In this document: piece after piece, positions 1 to 10,833 of the stretch
Numbering within the stretch: the stretch's first letter is position 1
Layout of the letters: every line of letters starts with the position of its first letter
NCBI GenBank assembly: GCA_943736015.1
Contig: OX031065.1
Span: forward strand, 14,413,427-14,477,426
Length of the DNA stretch: 64,000 bases
Source: Tridacna crocea
Taxonomy: Eukaryota; Mollusca; Bivalvia; Cardiida; Cardiidae
Direction: 5' to 3'
Position numbers and translations under genes: made by a program
The notes under the pieces: model-generated
Databases searched by the model: none
The model's input: the letters and a program-made list of their open reading frames with translations, nothing else
Told to the model about the DNA's origin: nothing

Positions 1-589
1 CTTGGAACAAAGATTCTTCCTTATTATTTTCGTTTTCTTATATTATACCCATCCATATTTGCGATCAACAACGCTTTAAATATCAGATCTATTTATGAAA
101 TAATGTTGAAATCGATGTCAGGCACCATGCAAACACACAATTCTGCATGGATTGTAAGCAGTTGGCTTGATTGAAAAAAACATTTGAATTAATGATAAAA
201 TATCAGTGCAAGTGTTTAAACCCCAATCAAACATTGATAATGTGTTCAAAGATGGGAGACAGATTTAAAGGACATTCCCAGATAATCTAGTTAAAATTCA
301 AGTACATCTGACATGCTTTGGAAAATGTCATTCAATATCGGGATCATTAAAGATATTTGGGTTGAAACATATCTTGTAGATCAACCCGTGATTGACAAGT
401 ACCTATAAATACTCACCTTGAACTTTTAGATCTGTCAACAAGCTTTCATAACATTTGAATAAATATGAGCCATATTCTGGTAAAAAGGGGACAGTTTGAT
501 GTATCTACATGATGCATGATACCAGGCAAGTCGCCATGGATACATATAATCCATTTTATATGATAACGGAATGAATCACAAGGCATGCA

Positions 590-745
590 TACTGGTCCTT
601 GAAATGCAGAAAGTTGATCAATAGCTTAGAGTCTTGACTCGGGTCAGCTTGCGTAAACCTCACAGGCTATCCTTGGTTAATTGTCTTTGCAGATGCATTA
701 AGCCCCCTTTTCACAGATCTTGGCTCATTCATCATGAAACAAAAG
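590..745. repeat. Dispersed repeat fragment (GCATTAAGCCCC type)
   Basis: The stretch has GGTCAGCTTGCG followed by GATGCATTAAGCCCCCTTTT. Similar strings recur at 16780-16880 and weakly at 7505-7615, so this is a dispersed repeat rather than a gene. The empty TTAA at 677-680 lies inside it. Confidence 0.5.
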
Positions 746-761
746 AAAAGAAAAAAAATCC

Positions 762-990
762 TTAACTCATTACCAAACGACAAAATTTTAGGTTTGTTCA
801 AATTGAAAGCATTTGTAGACGACAAAATAAAAGTGTCCCAAAATTTGAAATTTGTTTTGTGAAAGGTAGAAAACATTGTGGGAAAAGGAGAAAATGCTAG
901 TTATCAGCATTTTCTCCTTTTCCCACAATGTTTTCTAAAGGCTTCTTTCTCAGGGGCGTCAAAAGTTGGGATTGTGTGGTAATGGGTTAA
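762..990 (+). mobile_element. Family P MITE (reference description)
   Basis: TTAA flanks both ends. The left A-arm reads CTCATTACCAAACGACAAAA, then GCATTTGTAGACGACAAA and GGTAGAAAACATTGTGGG. A stem of about 60 nt folds back on itself around an apex of the CTGGTTACCAG type (here CTAGTTATCAG). The right B-arm ends TCAGGGGCGTCAAAAG..GTGTGGTAATGGG-TTAA. Outer inverted repeats are about 10 bp (CCCTTTACCA or CCCATTACCA). TTAA target sites are a hallmark of piggyBac-type transposases. No coding capacity, so it must be mobilised in trans. Orientation '+' means A-arm on the left. Confidence 0.92.
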
Positions 991-1561
991 ATCTGGCTTT
1001 GTAAGTGGCATTTTAAAACAGTCAAAAAACTAGATGTGTCATTATTCCTTAGACACAATATTTTCCACGAAAAAACGGTTCGTGCTGGATGTAAAAACAG
1101 TGACTAATGACATCATCATATCCAATGACTGTTCAATGCGTACACAAAAGTCAATAAACATGCTGCAAGTAAGAGGAAATAAGATAATACTTATGTACTC
1201 ATTAAACTGGCTATGATTTTTAAGTAATAGCCCAGTCCGTAAATAACTATTGCGGCACCAGATGAGTGGCTGAACTACATGTATATTTTTATTCGCTTTT
1301 GAAAAGTACCAATGGAGGCAGCCATATTGTTTACGCAGCTTTTACATATTTCATAATTAGATCATTTCATACAATTTTTATTATTTTTGACCAATCAGGT
1401 AGAATGAGCAAAACATTGTGATGTGTGATGCTGTTTGATAAACTGGAAGACGCTCAATTTTTAGTCATCCCCTTCTAGATTTAGACTAAAAAACTCAGAA
1501 TGAGGTCTTATTTTATTTCTAAAAATCTAGAACTGTGTTACCACAAAACAAGCTTTGCTCT
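991..1561. other. No gene recognised
   Basis: AT-rich sequence between P elements. The 60-codon frame at 1034-1216 is duplicated at 9850-10032 only because of the segmental duplication; it shows no family resemblance. Confidence 0.5.
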
Positions 1562-2016
1562 TTAACCCTTTCCCAAACGGCAAATTGTTTACCAGACCAA
1601 ATTAAAAGCATTTTGCAGATGACAAATTAACCCTTTACTCCATAGATACTCGTTTTGACGTATCAACAACAGACAGCTTTTGAAAACATTGTGGGAAAAG
1701 GAGAAATTGCTCCTAACGAGCAATTTCTCCTTTTCCCACAATGTTTTCCACTCAATCAGATATTTGTATCCTCATTTGTCCATATTTTTGACATCATATC
1801 TTTATTTGCTGCTGTAATGGAAGAGCCTTAAATTGGCATATCAGGTAAAGGGTTAACAGTTGCTAAAAAGATGATTTTTCTATATGGTAGGGTAGAAAAC
1901 ATTGTGGGAAAAGGAGAAAATGCTGGTTACCAGCATTTTCTCCTTTTCCCACAATGTTTTCAAAAGGCTTCTATTCCTGACCCGTAAAAACCAGGGATTG
2001 TTTGGGAAAGGGTTAA
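1562..2016 (+). mobile_element. P MITE (CCCTTTCCC subtype) interrupted by another P
   Basis: The outer element begins TTAACCCTTTCCCAAACGGC and ends GGATTGTTTGGGAAAGGG-TTAA. Its A-arm is split at a TTAA by the element at 1627-1856. Without that insert the outer copy is about 229 bp, the normal length. Confidence 0.9.
1627..1856. mobile_element. P2-subfamily MITE nested in a P element
   Basis: TTAACCCTTTACTCCATAG ... CAGGTAAAGGG-TTAA. The apex is TTGCTC..GAGCAA instead of CTGGTTACCAG, and both outer arms differ from A and B. The stem CATTGTGGGAAAAGGAG is shared with P1. Relatives lie at 10443, 22175 and 28415. Confidence 0.9.
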
Positions 2017-2298
2017 TAAGAGATATAACATAACATCAAACTTTTGCACAAAAATGAAGACGTCAGGGCTACAACAATGCCATGGAGTTTTCTTAGAAAA
2101 CAGCTGAGCTAAAATGATCAAGAGTAATAAGCCAAAACCTGACAGTATCAGATGTACTTTATTCAGTTTGAAATGTCATGGAAACAGAAATATATAATGA
2201 CAAAATACTCTTCAATATAAAAGAACCCCATAAACATCGAACTCTTCTATTGGATACTTTACCCTTTGATCCACATTTTTTCTCAAGGAAGAAAGCAT
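2017..2298. other. No gene recognised
   Basis: AT-rich spacer with no repeat or coding signal that I can support; duplicated at 10834-11115. Confidence 0.4.
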
Positions 2299-2524
2299 TT
2301 AACCCATTACCACACAATCCCTACTTTTGACGACCCTGAGAATGAAGCCTTTAGAAAACGTTGTGGGAAAAGAAGAAAAAAAATGCTGGTAACCAGCATT
2401 TTCTCCTTTTCCTACAATGTTTTCTATCCTTCACAAAACAATTTCAAATTTTCAGTCACTTTTATTTTGTTGTCTGCAAATGCTTTCAATTTAGACAAAC
2501 CTATTATTTTGTCGTTTGAGTTAA
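2299..2524 (-). mobile_element. P MITE, reversed
   Basis: B-arm on the left (CCCATTACCACACAATCCC), A-arm on the right. The apex has an extra run of A in the left stem. The right end has lost the GGTAA before GAGTTAA. Confidence 0.85.
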
Positions 2525-2596
2525 AAGCATGGTGGGAAAGAAGAAAGTGCTGGTAAACAGCATTTCTTTTTTTTTTTAGCTATTTTTCCTCCATTT

Positions 2597-2655
2597 TAAC
2601 CCTTTACCAAACAATTCCTGGTTTTTACGGCCCAAGGACAGATCTTTTAGTTTTA
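2597..2655 (-). mobile_element. P MITE B-arm fragment
   Basis: TTAACCCTTTACCAAACAAT then CCTGGTTTTTACGGCCC is a B-arm alone; the stem is missing. A short stem-like piece with GTGCTGGTAAACAGCA precedes it at 2530-2565. Confidence 0.6.
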
Positions 2656-2730
2656 GTACTTGATCAATAGAGCTTCAAATGCCTGTGCTTCACCAACAAA
2701 AAAAGAAATTAGATTTGTCTAAATTCAACT

Positions 2731-2937
2731 CTTTATCAAATGACAAAACTGGACCAAAGTCAATGCATCTGCAGACGACAAAGGTAAAATGATGATTTCT
2801 GACTATAATAGGGTAGAAAATATTATGGGAAAAAGGAGAAAATGCTGGTTACCAGCATTTTCTCCTTTTCCCACAATGTTTTCCATAGGCTTCCTTCTCA
2901 GGGTTGTTAACAGTCAGGATTGTGTGCTAAAGAGTTA
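2731..2937 (+). mobile_element. P MITE, left end worn
   Basis: It starts CTCTTTATCAAATGACAAA without a clear TTAA. The stem is intact around CTGGTTACCAG and the right end GTGTGCTAAAGAG-TTAA abuts the next element. Confidence 0.8.
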
Positions 2938-3097
2938 AAGCATTTGCAGATAACAAATTTAAATCAGGCTACAATAATAGGAAGTTTCCCTTAAAGGTTT
3001 GAAAACATTGTGGGGAGGAAAAGGAGAAAATGATGGTTACCAGCATTTTCTCCTTACCCACAATGTTTTCAAATGCTCCTGCCCACGGGATCATTAA
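2934..3097 (+). mobile_element. P MITE, 5'-truncated
   Basis: It shares its left TTAA with the preceding copy but begins inside the A-arm at AGCATTTGCAGATAAC. It shares its right TTAA with the next copy, so three elements sit head to tail. Confidence 0.75.
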
Positions 3098-3319
3098 CCC
3101 TTTACCACATTGAAAAATATTAGACCCATCCAAATTGAAATTTTTCCACATAACAATTTCAAAGTGACTCGATTGAAAAGTTTTCTTTGACAGGGTAGAA
3201 AACTTTGTGGGAAAAGGAGAAAATGCTGGTAACAAGCATTTTCTTCTTCATCCACAATGTTTTCAAAAGGCTTCTTCCTCAGAGTCATCAAATGCCGTCA
3301 TTGTATGGTAAAGGGTTAA
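3094..3319 (+). mobile_element. P MITE
   Basis: TTAACCCTTTACCACATTG ... GTATGGTAAAGGG-TTAA. The right stem arm is damaged (TTCTTCTTCATCCAC). Confidence 0.85.
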
Positions 3320-3685
3320 AATGGTGAACAGAAAACTTAAATCTATTACAAATGATATGAATTTGGGGCTCTTTCACAAAATCTCTGATTAAAACTGAAT
3401 ACCCTTAATCCCTTATGCATGAATGTGTCTGTAATGATGAATTAGTTCTAATACTAGAGTGTTAGGTGAACATAATACTGGTGTATCTAAAAAAACAACA
3501 TGAAAAACAAAGTGAATTAAACTGTTACTCCTAAATGTTTGACATACTATTTCAAACAATGAAATGGCTTTCCTTTCAACTTCTCATCTATCTATGTCAT
3601 GTATATTCTTTGATTTTACAGTTCCTAAGGGGTTCAGTAAATAAAAGCTTTAAATTTCGCTGTAAGCTTGGCTTTGAACTTTTCA
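3320..3685. other. No gene recognised
   Basis: AT-rich spacer; only a short chance ORF (3535-3720) that runs into the next MITE. Confidence 0.4.
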
Positions 3686-3914
3686 TTAACCTTTTCCCAA
3701 ACGACAAAATTTTGGACTAGACCAAATTGAAAGCATTTGCAGACGACAATTCAACTCTTGCTGAAAAGATGATTTCCGTCTATGATAGAGTAGAAAACAT
3801 TGTGGGAAAAGGAGAAAATGCTGGTAACCAGCATTTTCTCCTTTTCCCACAATGTTTTCAAAAGGCTTCCATTCTAGACCCACAAAAACCAGGGATTGTT
3901 TGGGAAAGGGTTAA
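3686..3914 (+). mobile_element. P MITE (CCCTTTCCC subtype)
   Basis: TTAACCTTTTCCCAAACGAC ... TTTGGGAAAGGG-TTAA with a perfect apex CTGGTAACCAG. Confidence 0.92.
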
Positions 3915-3966
3915 AAGACAAAATTTTAGAATTGTCCACACTGATAGCATGCAGGACTAACAAAGT

Positions 3967-4192
3967 AAACCGTTACCAAACAATCCTGACCTTTAATGAC
4001 CTTGAGGAAGAATTCCCTTTTGCAAGCATTATGGGAAAGGAAAAAATGCTGGTTAACACCCTTTTCTCCTTCTCCCAAAACAATTTTCACCCTAGCTTGT
4101 TTAGAGAAACAATTTGCTTGCTGAGTGCAAATGCTTTCAATTTGACTTTTAAAATTGACCTTTAAAATTTTGCTGTATGTAAAGAGTTGAAT
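3967..4192 (-). mobile_element. P MITE, degraded
   Basis: B-arm CCGTTACCAAACAATCCTGA on the left, worn stem, A-arm GCAAATGCTTTCAATTTG on the right, ending GTAAAGAGTTGA. Confidence 0.75.
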
Positions 4193-4253
4193 ACAGCTCA
4201 AATTGTGCTACTTGTCTGAGAAGGGCTTTTCTTTTTTAATGTTCCAAAAAGAT

Positions 4254-4520
4254 GGTTGGTTGGTTGTATTTGGGTTTTAACACCACTTTAACAGCTAAGG
4301 TCATATCATGGCAGTCGGTGATGCACATGTGTTTCCTGGCTTTCTCATACCGGTACTAACACAACTTTCTTTCCAAAGCAACTGACTACTTTTCTTGCAT
4401 GCTTCAGCAGAGATGAGAGGCGAAAATAAGCCGACAAGAAAGTTCACTTCAACCTGGTATCGAACTCACAACCACTAGGTCACGAGTCTGACACGCTCAC
4501 CACTGAGCCACCCGGGCGGT
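4254..4520 (-). mobile_element. tRNA-derived SINE (SINE-1)
   Basis: Read on the minus strand, the head has an A-box-like TGGCTCAGTGGTGAG and a B-box-like GAGTTCGATACC about 35 nt later, the internal RNA polymerase III promoter layout. The body ends in a (TTGG)n-like tail (GGTTGGTTGGTTG on +). It is not a functional tRNA: there is no complete cloverleaf. The second copy is at 13069-13339. Confidence 0.8.
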
Positions 4521-4572
4521 CTGACCCCATAAGAAGTCTCATCCACTGAGCCATAATTTTGTTTGAATGATG

Positions 4573-4857
4573 TGTGGTATTCGACACATTTTTTTACATT
4601 CTTTCAATTATACTTCAGTGACAAGTGCAACTATCCATGCTTTCATGGAGTTTCTTCAGCACTTTGCAAAATACTTTTCCCATGCCATTTATTGGTCCCA
4701 CATAACCATCATCAAAATAATGATCGGCTATGAGAGAGAAATAAATCCTGTCACAATGACTATCAACAAACCCTGGAAAGAAATTGGCTGAGCTATGGAT
4801 TCAAAACATACACTCATGGTCATAAGTCCTGTATGCTACCAACTGACCTACCAACTT
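4573..4857 (-). mobile_element. tRNA-derived SINE (SINE-2)
   Basis: The minus-strand head GTTGGTAGGTCAGTTGGTAG resembles a tRNA A-box region and TTTTGAATCC a B-box. The body (ACTATCCATGCTTTCATGGA; CCTGGAAAGAAATTGGC on +) recurs at 13391-13676 and, split by a P MITE, at 24948-25460. Confidence 0.7.
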
Positions 4858-4893
4858 TCACTGAGGCATATGGACAAGTCCGTCATTTTGCCA

Positions 4894-5121
4894 TTAACTC
4901 ATTACCACATGACAAAATTTTAGACTTGTCCAAATTGAAAGTATTTGCAGACGAAAAATAAAGGTGACTGAAAAATTTAAATTTGCTCTGGGAAAGGTAG
5001 AAAACACTGTGGGAAAAGGAGAAAATGCTGGTTTCCAGCATTTTCTCCTTTTCCTACAGTGTTTTCAAAAGGCTTAATTCTCAGGGGCGTCACAAGTAGG
5101 GATTGTATGGTAAAGGGTTAA
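4894..5121 (+). mobile_element. P MITE with paired stem change
   Basis: TTAACTCATTACCACATGAC ... GTATGGTAAAGGG-TTAA. The stem reads AACACTGTGGG on the left and TACAGTGTT on the right, so the ACTG/CAGT change is matched in both arms. Confidence 0.92.
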
Positions 5122-5502
5122 GTACAGACTTCAAAAAAGTTTGTCAAATACACAGTTTCAGGTTGACACAGAATTCTACAGGTAACAAAGATCTCTCCTA
5201 GGGAAGATTACTCTCTTACATGCCTTAAGTGACCTCAAAAATTTTATGTTCAGTTTGAAAATAACATGAGATGAACAGCAAAATTGTTTTAAAATAAAAA
5301 ACCAATCAATCTTCCTAATGATTGCATTAACAATTTTAGAAACTAAGGTTCTAATGATATCCTTCAGCTACATCATAAAGACTACCTGTACTAAATATAG
5401 ACTTGTCCATAATATGATTTATACATGGTTTTTCTTTGCTCAGGAGTCACAGCTAAACACCATTTGTTCCTATCATATATGAAAATTAATGACCAGAAAG
5501 TC

Positions 5503-5727
5503 TTAACTCATTACCAAACGACAAAATTTTGGGTTTGTCCAAATCAAAAGCATCTGCAGACGACAAAAAAAAAAGTGACTGAAAATTTGAAATTTGTTTT
5601 GTAAAGGTTAGAAAACATTGTGGGAAAAGGAGAAAATGCTGGTTACCAGCATATTCTCTTTTTCCCCCAGTGTTTTCCAAAGGCTACTTTCTCAGTAAAA
5701 AGTTGGGATTGTGTGGTAATGGTTTAA
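5503..5727 (+). mobile_element. P MITE
   Basis: TTAACTCATTACCAAACGAC ... GTGTGGTAATGGT-TTAA; the right TTAA is shared with the next element. Confidence 0.88.
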
Positions 5728-5941
5728 CCCTTTATCAAGTGACAAAAAATTAGACTGGTACATAATGAAAACATTTGCAGACGACAAATGAAATGCGGCT
5801 CAAATGATGGAAATTTGTCTTTGAAAGAGAAAAAGACATTGTGAGGCAGGGAGAAATGCTGGTTACCAGCATTTGCTGTTTCTCCAAAAACATTTTCGAA
5901 AACCTTCTTCTAATACACATAATTCTTTGGTAAAGGCTTAT
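5724..5941 (+). mobile_element. P MITE, degraded
   Basis: Starts at the shared TTAA (CCCTTTATCAAGTGAC). Stem CATTGTGAGGCAGGGAG is worn. Ends TTTGGTAAAGGCTTA. Confidence 0.75.
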
Positions 5942-5972
5942 ACAGGAAAAGCTATGAATTTTTCATTTCATA

Positions 5973-6179
5973 TTAAACCCTTTATCAAACAACCCCTGTT
6001 TTTACGACCCTGAGATAGGAGCCTTTTGAAAACATTGATAACCAGCATATTCTCCTTTTCCCACAATGTTTTCTATCCTGCTGGAAACAAACATCAAATT
6101 TTTAGTTTCTTTTAATTTGTCGTCTGCATGTGCCTTAAATTTGGACCAGTGTAAAATTTTGTCGTTTGGTAAAGAGTTA
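5973..6179 (-). mobile_element. P MITE with deleted left stem
   Basis: B-arm ACCCTTTATCAAACAACCCC on the left; most of the left stem is missing (AACATTGATAACCAGC), so the hairpin is lost. A-arm on the right. Confidence 0.8.
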
Positions 6180-6911
6180 CCGTAAGTTGACCCACTGAAA
6201 ATAGGACAGTGACTGCCACAATATAATTGCCACAATTTACTAAACTATGTGTTAAAATTCTCTATCAAAAACTACAAACTAAACAATAAAATATGTTTAA
6301 GGTGATTGTTAAAACTCCTCTTATTACAAATAAATTGCTCCTATTGCAAACATAAATAAAACACGGACAGTGTAAAAATGGATACATGTATATAGAGACT
6401 ATGGATATTTTTTACTCTGTATTACGAGACCGAATAATAAAACGTAAAATATTGCTCAGATCATAATCCTTAAAAATACGAAATTATGATAAAATAAAAT
6501 ATTCCCTTTTCCCTTATTTATATACGAGTGATAAAACCAAATACAACATAAAGTTTGATTTCAGATACTGATGTCTTAATATCAAGGACTAACTACAAGA
6601 AAATATAAATGTATATGATATAAAACAAACAACTAAAACAACAGCAGGCACAAAACAAAAAATGTACAACAAAGCACCCACAGTTGTAGCACTTGGACAA
6701 AAAAACAAAAATGGCACATAAGAAACATGATTATGTAGGATTAAAACAAGACAAAAAGTCCTTGAAAAATTTTTATAGTAAACAATGCAAACAGAGGCCA
6801 TGAAAACATTTTGTTCAGACACAATCGAGTCCTTTACGGAAAATTGAAACAAAAACACTTTTCTTTGGCCTTCAGATTTAGACCAGACACAGGCGTACCT
6901 ATATACACCAG
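6180..6911. other. No gene recognised
   Basis: AT-rich sequence. A minus-strand frame of 111 codons (6589-6924) has a hydrophobic, low-complexity translation, and its copy-2 counterpart extends into a MITE. I see no family signature. Confidence 0.4.
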
Positions 6912-7136
6912 TGAACTCTACCAAACGTCAAAATTTTGGACAAGTCCAAATTGAAAATATTTGCAGACGACAAAATAAATGTGAACCAAAAACTGAAATT
7001 TGATTTGGAAAAGGTAGAAAACATTGTGGGAAAAGGTGAAAATGCTGGTCACCAGCATTTTCTCCTTTTCCCATTATGTTTTCTAATAAGTTCTTTCTCA
7101 GGGTCATTAAAAGTCGGGACGGTGTGGTAAAGGATT
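6912..7136 (+). mobile_element. P MITE, ends worn
   Basis: Left end reads GTGAACTCTACCAAACGTC; in copy 2 the same place still has GTTAACTCTTTACC. Apex CTGGTCACCAG. Right end GTGTGGTAAAGGATTA. Confidence 0.85.
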
Positions 7137-7179
7137 ATGCCATTTGGTCCAGGAATCCTTCATAATGCAAAAAAAATCT

Positions 7180-7412
7180 CATTAAATCTCCACAAACAGA
7201 TAAATTCCAGATTTTTCGGAATTAAAAACATTTCAGACAGCAAAATAAATATGCCTTATAAAATTGATATTTGTCTCTAGAAAGGTAGAAAACATTGTGG
7301 AAAACGGAGAAAATGCTGGTGGCCAGCATTTTCTCCATTTTCCACAATGTTTTTCAAAAAAGCATTTGTTTTGCGGGGTATAATGAGGATTGTATTACAT
7401 ATGTTTAAAAAA
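7180..7412 (+). mobile_element. P MITE, degraded, apex GGTGGCC
   Basis: Outer arms are weak, but the stem TTGTGGAAAACGGAGAAAAT pairs with its right arm around a CTGGTGGCCAG apex. Confidence 0.75.
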
Positions 7413-7664
7413 TAGTTACAGGTTAGATTATTAGGCAATAATGCAGTCTTTCAAAGAACTGAATCATGAGGTAAAATGGTCCTTTGACAAGCCAAAGATT
7501 TACAATTAGCCACCCATGTCAGCGGCCTGTGTAGAGTGATATAGATGCATACTTTTTGTAGATGCTGTAAACCCCTTTTTGACAGAGCATTTCCCACACG
7601 TAATGATTCTACATTGAGAGTTGTCTTTTCTAGTTACATCAAAATAGAGATTTGATTTAGACTG

Positions 7665-7888
7665 ATACTCTTTACCACAGAATCCCGACTTTTAACAAAC
7701 CTAAAGAAGCCTTTTAAAAAGATTGTGGGAAAAGGAAAAAATGCTGGTAACCAGCATTTTCTCTTTTTCCCACAATCTTTTCTTCACTAGTGAAAACAAA
7801 TTTCTTTTTTGAGTTACGTGTAAGTTGTCGTCTGCTAGTGTTTTCAGTTTGGACTAGTCTAAAATTTTGTACTTTGATAAAGAGTTAT
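7665..7888 (-). mobile_element. P MITE with matched GATTG/CAATC stem change
   Basis: Left stem AAAGATTGTGGG, right stem CCCACAATCTTT: the family ACATTG is changed to AGATTG and the opposite arm changes to match. The ends have lost TTAA. Confidence 0.82.
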
Positions 7889-7977
7889 TGTTAAGAATAC
7901 TTTGATATACCGAGTCTTTGCAAGACTTTCAAGGCCAATAAAAATTATCAATTTTTATGTCAGTAAACTCATGTAAA

Positions 7978-8204
7978 TTAACCCTTTACCACACGACAAA
8001 ATTTTAGCCCAGTCCAAATTGAAAGCATTTGCAGACAACAATTTCAATGTGGCTCAAATGGTGCAATTGTTTATTGATAGAGTAGAAAACATTGTGGGAA
8101 AAGGAGAAAATGCTAAACCAGCATTTTCTCCTTTTCCCACAATGTTTGCAAAATGCTTCTTTTCAAAGGTCGTCAAAAGTCGTCATTGTGTGGTAAAGGG
8201 TTAA
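7978..8204 (+). mobile_element. P MITE
   Basis: TTAACCCTTTACCACACGAC ... GTGTGGTAAAGGG-TTAA. The apex is shortened to GCTAAACCAGC. Confidence 0.92.
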
Positions 8205-8320
8205 TTGATGACATAGAATGATCATGTATGGGGTGTATTAACAGCAAATTGAAACAACTTCATCGAAGAAACTATTGACAGATCAAGGTTCCTTTCATAT
8301 TGATTGATGGCCAGTCACTT

Positions 8321-8378
8321 AACCCTTTACCACACAATGGAAAAGAAGCCTTTTGAAAACACTGACAGAAAAGAAGAA
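8321..8378 (-). mobile_element. P MITE B-arm remnant
   Basis: TTAACCCTTTACCACACAAT followed by AAGCCTTTTGAAAACACTGA; the rest is gone. Confidence 0.6.
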
Positions 8379-8463
8379 AGTTCAAAATGGTATTTTACAT
8401 AATTTTAAAGAACATTTATGGAGTCATTTCCTCATTGCATGTAGATCAAGATGTAGATTTATG

Positions 8464-8495
8464 TGTGAGAGAGAGAGGGAGAGAGAGGAAGGAAG
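8464..8495. repeat. GA-rich microsatellite
   Basis: Imperfect (GA)n run: GTGAGAGAGAGAGGGAGAG and on. Confidence 0.85.
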
Positions 8496-9267
8496 AAATT
8501 TTCGTTCACATTTTCATATTGCGTGTAAAAAGAAGGGAAAAAAGATTAGTTCTACCGGTTTTATTCTCGTATTGGATTTTCAGGAAATGTCTTGGAACAA
8601 AGATTCTTCCATATTATTTTCGTTTTCTTATATTATACCCATCCATATTTGCAATCAACAACGCTTTAAATATCAGATCTATTTATGAAATAATGTTGAA
8701 ATCGATGTCAGGCACCATGCAAACACACAATTCTGCATGGATTGTAAGCAGTTGGCTTGATTTAAAAAAACATTTGAATTAATGATAAAATATCAGTGCA
8801 AGTGTTTATACCCCAATCAAACACTGATAATGTGTTCAAAGATGGGAAGACAGATTTAAAGAACATTCCCAGATAATCTAGTTAAAATTCAAGTACATCT
8901 GACATGCTTTGGAAAATGTCATTCAATATCAGGATCATTAAAGATATTTGGGTTGAAACATATCTTGTAGATCAACCCGTGATTGACAAGTACCTATAAA
9001 TACTCATCTTGGACTTTTAGATCTGTCAACAAGCTTTCAAAACATTTGAATAAATATGAGCCATATTCTGGTAAAAAGGGGACCGTTTGATGTATCTACG
9101 TGATGCATGATTCCAGGCAAGTCACCATGAATACATATAATCCATTTCATATGATAACGGAATGAATCACAAGGCATGCATACTGGTCCTTGACATGCAG
9201 AAAGTTGATCAATAGCTTACAGTCTTGACTCGGGTCAGCTTGCGTAAACCTCACAGGCTATCCTTGG

Positions 9268-9496
9268 TTAACCCATTACTACTCAATCCCTACTTTTGAC
9301 GCCCCTGAGCAAAAAGCCTTTTGAAAACAATGTGGGAAAAGGAGAAAATGCTGGTAACCAGCATTTTCTCCTTTTCCCACAGTGTTTTCTACCCTTTCCG
9401 GAACAAATTTCTATTTTTCAGTCACCTTTATTTTGTCGTCTGCAAATGCTTTCAATTTGGACCAGTCTAAAAATTTCTCGTGTGGTAATGAGTTAA
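9268..9496 (-). mobile_element. P MITE, insertion private to copy 2 (filled site)
   Basis: CTTGG-TTAACCCATTACTACTCAA ... TCTCGTGTGGTAATGAG-TTAATTGTC. The matching place in copy 1 (677-680) reads CTTGG-TTAA-TTGTC. The net insertion is 225 bp with exact TTAA duplication. Same CACTCAATCCC/CTCGTGTGG subtype as the variable insertion of the 3.2 kb array. Confidence 0.97.
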
Positions 9497-9577
9497 TTGT
9501 CTTTGCAGATGCATTAAGCCCCCTTTTCACAGATCTTGGCTCATTCATCATGAAACAAAAGAAAGGAAAAAAAATCC

Positions 9578-9806
9578 TTAACTCATTACCAAACGACAAA
9601 ATTTTAGGTTTGTTCAAATTGAAAGCATTTGTAGACGACAAAATAAAAGTGTCCCAAAATTTGAAATTTGTTTTGTGAAAGGTAGAAAACATTGTGGGAA
9701 AAGGAGAAAATGCTAGTTATCAGCATTTTCTCCTTTTCCCACAATGTTTTCTAAAGGCTTCTTTCTCAGGGGCGTCAAAAGTTGGGATTGTGTGGTAATG
9801 GGTTAA
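9578..9806 (+). mobile_element. P MITE (copy-2 counterpart of 762)
   Basis: TTAACTCATTACCAAACGAC ... GTGTGGTAATGGG-TTAA. Confidence 0.92.
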
Positions 9807-10377
9807 ATCTGGCTTTGTAAGTGGCATTTTAAAACAGTCAAAAAACTAGATGTGTCATTATTCCTTAGACACAATATTTTCCACGAAAAAACGGTTCGTG
9901 CTGGATGTAAAAACAGTGACTAATGACATCATCATATCCAATGACTGTTCAATGCGTACACAAAAGTCAATAAACATGCTGCAAGTAAGAGGAAATAAGA
10001 TAATACTTATGTACTCATTAAACTGGCTATGATTTTTAAGTAATAGCCCAGTCCCTAAATAACTATTGTTGCGCCAGATGAGTGGCTGAACTACATGTAT
10101 ATTTTTATCCGCTTTTGAAAAGTACCTATGGAGGCAGCCATATTGTTTACGCAGCTTTAACATATTTCATAATTAGATCATTTCATACAGTTTTTATTTT
10201 TTTTGACCAATCAGGTAGAATGAGCGAAACATTGTGATGTGTGACGCTGTTTGATAAACTGGAAGACGCTCAATTTTTAGTCATCTCCTTCTAGATTTAG
10301 ACTAAAAAACTCAGAATGAGGTCTTATTTTATTTCTAAAAATCTAGAACTCTGTTACCACAAAACAAGCTTTGCTTG

Positions 10378-10833
10378 TTAACCCTTTCCCAAACGGCAAA
10401 TTTTTGACCAGACCAAATTAAAAGCATTTTGCAGATGACAAATTAACCCTTTACTCCATAGATACTCGTTTTGACATATCAACAACAGACAGCTTTTGAA
10501 AACATTGTGGGAAAAGGAGAAATTGCTCCTAACGAGCAATTTCTCCTTTTCCCACAATGTTTTCCATTCAATCAGATATTTGTATCCTCATTTGTCCATA
10601 TTTTTGACATCATATCTTTATTTGCTGCTGTAATGGAAGAGCCTTAAATTGGCATATCAGGTAAAGGGTTAACAGTTGCTAAAAAAGATGATTTTTCTAT
10701 ATGGTAGGGTAGAAAACATTGTGGGAAAAGGAGAAAATGCTGGTTACCAGCATTTTCTCCTTTTCCCACAATGTTTTCAAAAGGCTTCTATTCCTGACCC
10801 GTAAAAACCAGGGATTGTTTGGGAAAGGGTTAA
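10378..10833 (+). mobile_element. P MITE interrupted by P2 (counterpart of 1562)
   Basis: TTAACCCTTTCCCAAACGGC ... TTTGGGAAAGGG-TTAA, so the nesting predates the segmental duplication. Confidence 0.9.
10443..10672. mobile_element. P2-subfamily MITE, nested
   Basis: TTAACCCTTTACTCCATAG ... CAGGTAAAGGG-TTAA; apex TTGCTCCTAACGAGCAA. Confidence 0.9.

Larger units (their letters stand above)
1..7458. repeat. Segmental tandem duplication, copy 1
   Basis: Position 1 aligns with 8591 and the match runs, with scattered substitutions and small indels, to the shared CAAAGAA at 7458/16282. The true left edge lies outside the window. The main structural difference is a whole P MITE present in copy 2 (9268-9496) and absent here, where a single TTAA remains at 677-680. 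Copy 1 holds P elements, two SINEs and no recognisable gene. Confidence 0.95.

Noticed and set aside
4440-4520. tRNA gene on the minus strand
   Set aside because: A- and B-box-like motifs are present, but no complete cloverleaf or acceptor stem; it is the head of a SINE found twice.
6589-6924. 111-codon minus-strand ORF, and its 171-codon counterpart at 15391-15906
   Set aside because: Hydrophobic translation of A-rich DNA. The longer version simply runs into a P element; the shared part is due to the segmental duplication.
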